Source of the DNA: an uncultured Candidatus Methylacidiphilales bacterium
GTDB lineage: Bacteria; Verrucomicrobiota; Verrucomicrobiia; Methylacidiphilales; CALFVM01
Reading direction: 5' to 3'
Length of the DNA: 19,119 nt
Assembly (NCBI GenBank): GCA_937928665.1
Contig: CALFVM010000211.1
Coordinates: 1 to 19,119, forward strand
The notes under the pieces were generated by a model. That model was not told where the DNA came from. It ran no database searches and saw only the letters and a program-made list of their open reading frames with translations. Below, in pieces: positions 15,534 to 19,119 of the stretch; the stretch's first letter is position 1, and every line of letters starts with the position of its first letter. The position numbers and the translations under genes were made by a program.

Positions 15534-17773
15534 CCGCTCCGACCACTCCGGCATCCACGCCAGCCCGTCCCGGCCTCAAATTTCATCGGGTTGCGTTGCT
15601 CGGCAATCCGAACACAGGCAAATCCACCATCTTTAACTGGCTAACAGGACTAAGGCAGCGGGTTGCCAATTACCCGGGAATTACCGTGGACGCGCATCGG
15701 GGAAAAATGCGCACCGGGCAGATCGCATGGGAGGTGATCGATCTCCCCGGTTGTTACAGTCTGAATGCCACCTCGCCGGAAGAGAAAGTCGTGGTCGATC
15801 TCCTTCAGGGAAAGGGGGCCGTTCCCCGTCCGGACGTGTTGGTCTGCATCGTCGATGCGACCAATCTAAAACGAAACCTGTTTTTGGCCCTCCAACTGGC
15901 GGAGCTTGGGCTCCCCATGATCCTGGTATTGAACCAGTGGGACCTGGCCCGAAAACGGGGCCTCACCATCCAACTGGATGCCCTGGAGCGAACGCTGGGC
16001 GTGCCGGTCATTGCCACGGTTGGCAGCCGCGGTGAGGGCATCGACGCACTGCGCGAAGCCATAGAGCAATCTCTCGAAAACCCCCGCATGTTACGCCCAG
16101 TCGAGTGGGATGCTCCCGTTCAAGAGGCCATCCATCATCTGCGTTCCAAGTTCAAAGAAATTGGCGTGGAGCTTGACCTGTTCGAGGCTAGACGAATGCT
16201 CTTTGACGGCCTCCATGCCGCTCCCCGCGGGTTCTCATCCAAGAACCCGGAGGCGTCCTCGATCATCGAAGAAAGCCGGGCCATGTTACGGGCGGCCGGA
16301 CTGAATCCCTCCTCGGCGGAAGCCGTCTTGAGCCATCAATTTTTAAGTCGAATTTTGACCGGTCTGGTCGAGCAGGGAGAAGGAGCGGTCAGTGCTACGG
16401 ATCATTCGATTGATGCTGTGCTGGTTCACCGGGTCTGGGGCAGCCTGATTTTTGTCAGCATCATGGCCCTGATTTTTCAATTCGTCTACGCTTGGGCTGC
16501 ACCGCTGATGGAGGTCATCGAATCGGCCACAACGTGGGCTCAGGAAGAAGTCGGCCGCACTCTCGAAGGCACTCCTCTGTTGCAAAGCCTCTTGGCTGAT
16601 GGCGTGCTCGCCGGCGTGGGAAGCGTGGTGGTGTTCCTGCCCCAGATTTTCGTTCTCTTCTTCTTTATCGCGATTCTTGAGGACTGTGGTTACCTCGCCC
16701 GGGCTGCTTTCCTAATCGACAAGCTCTTTGGTTGGTGCGGGCTCAATGGCAAGAGCTTTGTTCCCCTGCTCTCCAGTTACGCCTGCGCCATTCCCGGCAT
16801 TCTCGCCACCCGTGCTCTGGAGGATCCCTCCGCCCGCCGGAGCACCATCCTTATGGCTCCGTTCATGAGCTGTTCCGCTCGCTTGCCCGTTTACGTTCTG
16901 CTCATCGGCACCTTCATTGAGCCGCACTATGGTCCGTGGGCGGCTGGTTGGGCTCTGTTTGGAATGCACTTTGTCGGACTGGCCGTGGCCCTTCCGCTCG
17001 TCTGGGCAGCAAACCGATTCATTTTCAAGACTCGTCATCTGCCATTTATCCTTGAGTTCACCGGATACAGGATTCCGGCTTGGCGCAATGTCGTCTTCAC
17101 CATGTGGGAAGGTGGACGGGAGTTCTTGGTTCGGGCAGGCACGGTCATCCTTGCCTTTTCCATCGTCATCTGGGCCCTGCTCTACTTTCCACGCAGCCAA
17201 CAGGTCGAAACAGAAACCATCCAGACACTGCTCGAGGAGCAAGCCCTCATCTCAGGGGAGCCGGTGGACGATGTTACCTCTTGGCTCGAAGAAAACCCTG
17301 ACTTTGCCGCCAAACTAGAGCAGCAGTTGGCCGGAGCCTGGCTGGAAGACAGCTATCTGGGCCGCTTCGCTCGAGCCGTTCAACCCGTTTTTTCTCCCGC
17401 AGGATTCGACTGGAAAATCACCGCAGCCATCCTCGCCAGTTTCCCGGCCCGGGAAGTGATCATCTCAACCCTCGGCATCATCTACCGCCTGGGACCTGAA
17501 GTGGACGAGGAATCGGACACCCTGCGGGAGCGCATGGCCAACGATTTATATACAAGCGGACCACGGGTCGGCGAGCCGGTCTTTTCCCTTCCGGTTGCTG
17601 TGGCTTTGATGATTTTCTTCGCCTTGTGTCTGCAATGCGGTTCCACGGTCGCGGTCATGGCCCGGCAACTCAGCTGGACGTGGGCCGTGGGTGCTTTCGT
17701 CTTTATGACGAGTTTGGCCTGGCTGGCTGCGGTCCTCGTCTATCAAGTGAGTAGTCGTCTTTGGCTTGGATGA
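15530..17773 (+). CDS. feoB: Ferrous iron transporter FeoB
   Basis: A 747-residue inner-membrane Fe2+ transporter with a cytoplasmic G domain. GTPase motifs are G1 'GNPNTGKST' (25-33), the G2 region 'NYPGITVD' with T52, G3 'DLPG' (71-74), G4 'NQWD' (135-138) and G5-like 'GSRGEG'. A helical domain (about 190-290) leads to the membrane core, beginning near residue 300. Both Cys-containing gate regions are present: 'YACAIPGI' with C419 and 'FMSCSARLPVY' with C448, matching the family's 'GCNVPAI' and 'PFMSCSARLPVY'. The C-terminal core shows 'PAREVIISTLGIIY' and 'LQCGSTVAVM'. Length is normal for the family and no residue expected to be essential is missing. It overlaps feoA by ATGA upstream and the small Cys-rich gene by ATGA downstream, forming a tight three-gene unit. 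Expression is probably iron-controlled, but I find no convincing Fur box. Confidence 0.97.
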   Translation: MTAPTTPASTPARPGLKFHRVALLGNPNTGKSTIFNWLTGLRQRVANYPGITVDAHRGKMRTGQIAWEVIDLPGCYSLNATSPEEKVVVDLLQGKGAVPRPDVLVCIVDATNLKRNLFLALQLAELGLPMILVLNQWDLARKRGLTIQLDALERTLGVPVIATVGSRGEGIDALREAIEQSLENPRMLRPVEWDAPVQEAIHHLRSKFKEIGVELDLFEARRMLFDGLHAAPRGFSSKNPEASSIIEESRAMLRAAGLNPSSAEAVLSHQFLSRILTGLVEQGEGAVSATDHSIDAVLVHRVWGSLIFVSIMALIFQFVYAWAAPLMEVIESATTWAQEEVGRTLEGTPLLQSLLADGVLAGVGSVVVFLPQIFVLFFFIAILEDCGYLARAAFLIDKLFGWCGLNGKSFVPLLSSYACAIPGILATRALEDPSARRSTILMAPFMSCSARLPVYVLLIGTFIEPHYGPWAAGWALFGMHFVGLAVALPLVWAANRFIFKTRHLPFILEFTGYRIPAWRNVVFTMWEGGREFLVRAGTVILAFSIVIWALLYFPRSQQVETETIQTLLEEQALISGEPVDDVTSWLEENPDFAAKLEQQLAGAWLEDSYLGRFARAVQPVFSPAGFDWKITAAILASFPAREVIISTLGIIYRLGPEVDEESDTLRERMANDLYTSGPRVGEPVFSLPVAVALMIFFALCLQCGSTVAVMARQLSWTWAVGAFVFMTSLAWLAAVLVYQVSSRLWLG

Positions 17774-17970
17774 ACGCCTGGCTCGACGTGCTGATTACCT
17801 CGCTGACTGTCGTGGGTGCCATCGTCGCGCTCCTGCGTCGCTTTTGGCATCACCTTGCCCCGCCCGCCAAGACAACCCCCACCGGCTGCAGCGGTTCAAC
17901 CTGTGGTTGTTCACGAAAAACATCGCTCCGCCTTTCACGTTACCCTGTTTCTGGCCGTTCAATCGACTGA
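17770..17970 (+). CDS. Small FeoB-associated Cys-rich membrane protein
   Basis: A 66-residue protein: one transmembrane helix (about 5-23, 'LDVLITSLTVVGAIVALL'), a basic stretch 'RRFWHH', then a Cys cluster 'GCSGSTCGC' with C40, C45 and C47. This layout, N-terminal helix plus a C-terminal Cys-Gly-Ser cluster directly after feoB, is that of the FeoB-associated Cys-rich membrane proteins, which occupy the feoC position in many bacteria. It is not the winged-helix FeoC of enterobacteria. The ATG at 17770 overlaps the feoB stop as ATGA and is preferred over the in-frame TTG at 17761. The cluster could bind iron or another metal at the membrane, but this is inferred. The last 15 or so residues carry no recognisable motif. 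Confidence 0.8.
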   Translation: MNAWLDVLITSLTVVGAIVALLRRFWHHLAPPAKTTPTGCSGSTCGCSRKTSLRLSRYPVSGRSID

Positions 17971-18058
17971 TCTGCTGCCCACTTGAAATCAATCTCGCCC
18001 CCTGCCATCCGGCTATTGAGCCTGTTAAAAAAAATCCTATCGCCAACAAGGTCCCCAC

Positions 18059-19119
18059 TCAACATGGCCATGGCAGATCAAGCTGGCCCGTTGGCACGGT
18101 CAGACCCAGCACCCCCAACCCGATCAGCCGGAGGGGCCGTCGCACCAGTTGATGCCGCCGCAGCAGATGACAGGCCCACCGGTAAATATCCCCCGCCTCG
18201 CGGATCGGTTCTGGAAAACTCTGTTGCCGGGTCAACGTCGTGAAATCGGAATACCGCACCTTCACGCGCACCGTTCGGGCCGCCAGATTCTCCGCCGCCA
18301 GCCGCGCCTCAACCTCGGCCGCCTGCTGCCGCAAGACTGCCCGGAGAACCGCCCGCGACTCCGTATCGCGCGCGAACGTCGTCTCGCTGCTGATCGATTT
18401 GCTGCTGTCGCCCTCCGCCACCGACCGGTCATCCTCCCCGACCGCATACCTGCGCAGAGTTTCGCCAAATGAACCAAGCGTTTCCGGAAGCTCAGCCGGT
18501 CGGTCCTGAACATCCCCCACAGTCTCAAAACCGGCCGCGCTCAACGCCGCCGCCGTCACCGCACCCACCCCGTGAAGGCTCCCCACCGGCAGAGGCCGCA
18601 AAAAAGCTTTCTTCTCGGAGGGTCTGACCACGGTAAACCCGTCCGGTTTCCGAAAATCGCTGGCCAGCTTGGCCAGCAGTTTATTATCAGAAAGCCCGAC
18701 GCTGGCCGTCAAGCACCGGGCCGACCGGATCGCCTCCCGCATGGCCTGTGCGGTCGGCACTGCTGCTAACACCCGCACATCGGGATCCGTGCCCGATGTT
18801 ACCACCTCGGTCCAATCCAGGTAGGCTTCGTCGATCGAGACCTGCTGAATCCTTCCCCCAAACCGCTCGACAATCCCGCGGATGAGACCTGATTCCTCCC
18901 GATACACCGCCATCCGTGGCTGCAGGAAAACGGCACCCGGACAAAGCCGCGCAGCCGTCCGGGAAGGCATCGCGGAGCGGACACCAAATGCCCGGGCCTC
19001 GTAGCTCGCCGCACAAACCACCCCACGCCGATCCGGACTGGCTCCGACGACCACGGGGCGTCCGCGCAGCTCAGGTTGGTCCCGCTGTTCCACCGACGCA
19101 TAGAATGCGTCCATGTCGA
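18059..19119 (-). CDS. dinB: DNA polymerase IV (DinB), 5' end cut off by the window
   Basis: About 353 codons of a Y-family translesion polymerase; the start lies beyond the right edge. The frame reads '(I)D' just before 'MDAFYASVEQRDQPELRGRP', the conserved DinB N-terminus, normally preceded by a few residues such as 'RKIIHI'. The Met at 19114 is therefore internal, and the metal-binding Asp precedes it. The second catalytic motif 'SIDEAYLD', with its Asp-Glu pair, is intact (residues 93-100 counting from that Met). So are 'SVGLSDNKLLAKLASDFRKPDG' and the thumb-region helix-hairpin-helix 'LHGVGAVTAAAL'. The little-finger domain contains 'SSETTFARD' and 'RTVRVKVRYSDFTTLTRQ'. The end is 'PTGQLDLPWPC', where many homologues have a beta-clamp-binding tail 'QLSLF'; 'QLDLPW' is the nearest match. 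It is convergent with the feo unit. SOS control cannot be judged because the promoter is missing. Confidence 0.95.
   Translation of the reverse strand, partial: DMDAFYASVEQRDQPELRGRPVVVGASPDRRGVVCAASYEARAFGVRSAMPSRTAARLCPGAVFLQPRMAVYREESGLIRGIVERFGGRIQQVSIDEAYLDWTEVVTSGTDPDVRVLAAVPTAQAMREAIRSARCLTASVGLSDNKLLAKLASDFRKPDGFTVVRPSEKKAFLRPLPVGSLHGVGAVTAAALSAAGFETVGDVQDRPAELPETLGSFGETLRRYAVGEDDRSVAEGDSSKSISSETTFARDTESRAVLRAVLRQQAAEVEARLAAENLAARTVRVKVRYSDFTTLTRQQSFPEPIREAGDIYRWACHLLRRHQLVRRPLRLIGLGVLGLTVPTGQLDLPWPC

Noticed and set aside
16712..17242. A 176-codon minus-strand open frame inside feoB
   Set aside because: FeoB is unambiguous on the plus strand and the antisense product has no recognisable motif.
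18011..18034. Hairpin GGCT-ATTG-AGCC followed by an A-run between feo and dinB, considered as a terminator
   Set aside because: For plus-strand transcripts the run is A, not T. On the minus strand the T-run precedes the hairpin, and only a 3-bp stem lies ahead of it.

Overview
The window (about 60% GC by eye) most likely comes from a member of the Verrucomicrobiota. The strongest sign is a four-gene prepilin-type cassette of the kind the TIGRFAM collection calls Verru_Chthon cassette proteins A, B, C and D. It sits directly behind a giant secreted fibronectin type III protein whose C-terminal 'DPDGDG...NLLEFALG' module is common in secreted proteins of Verrucomicrobia and Planctomycetes. Start codons mostly lack Shine-Dalgarno sequences, and genes are packed with 4-base start/stop overlaps. 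The species cannot be named from this sequence.

Layout. Positions 1-1105 hold housekeeping genes: a YhbY/CRM-domain RNA-binding protein, a tRNA-Pro(CGG), and on the minus strand a stand-alone cyclic-nucleotide-binding-fold protein. Positions 1271-12413 (minus strand) hold the accessory block. In transcription order it is a 1472-aa secreted modular protein, then D, B, C and the 1520-aa protein A. The last four are joined by ATGA or GTGA overlaps. Positions 12424-14973 (minus) hold a membrane-anchored CysJ-like flavoprotein reductase and a small exported or membrane-anchored protein of unknown function. The reductase ends only 10 bases before the giant secreted protein begins, so all seven minus-strand genes could share a transcript. 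Positions 15237-17970 (plus) hold feoA, feoB and a small Cys-rich FeoB-associated membrane protein, divergent from the reductase pair. The last kilobase carries a 5'-truncated dinB (DNA polymerase IV) on the minus strand.

How the genes may work together. Order and N-termini make D-B-C-A look like the minor pseudopilin set GspH-GspI-GspJ-GspK of a type II secretion system. D, B and C have Glu at +5 of the mature prepilin helix; the last and largest, A, lacks it, as GspK does. A is several times longer than ordinary GspK. No GspG, ATPase, secretin or prepilin peptidase is encoded here. The inference is a cargo-specific pseudopilus tip, dedicated to the adjacent secreted protein and served by a core machine encoded elsewhere. 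Separately, the membrane flavoprotein reductase opposite feoABC suggests a reduce-then-import unit for iron. No stretch over 300 bases lacks a gene. I see no insertion sequence, CRISPR array or replication origin.
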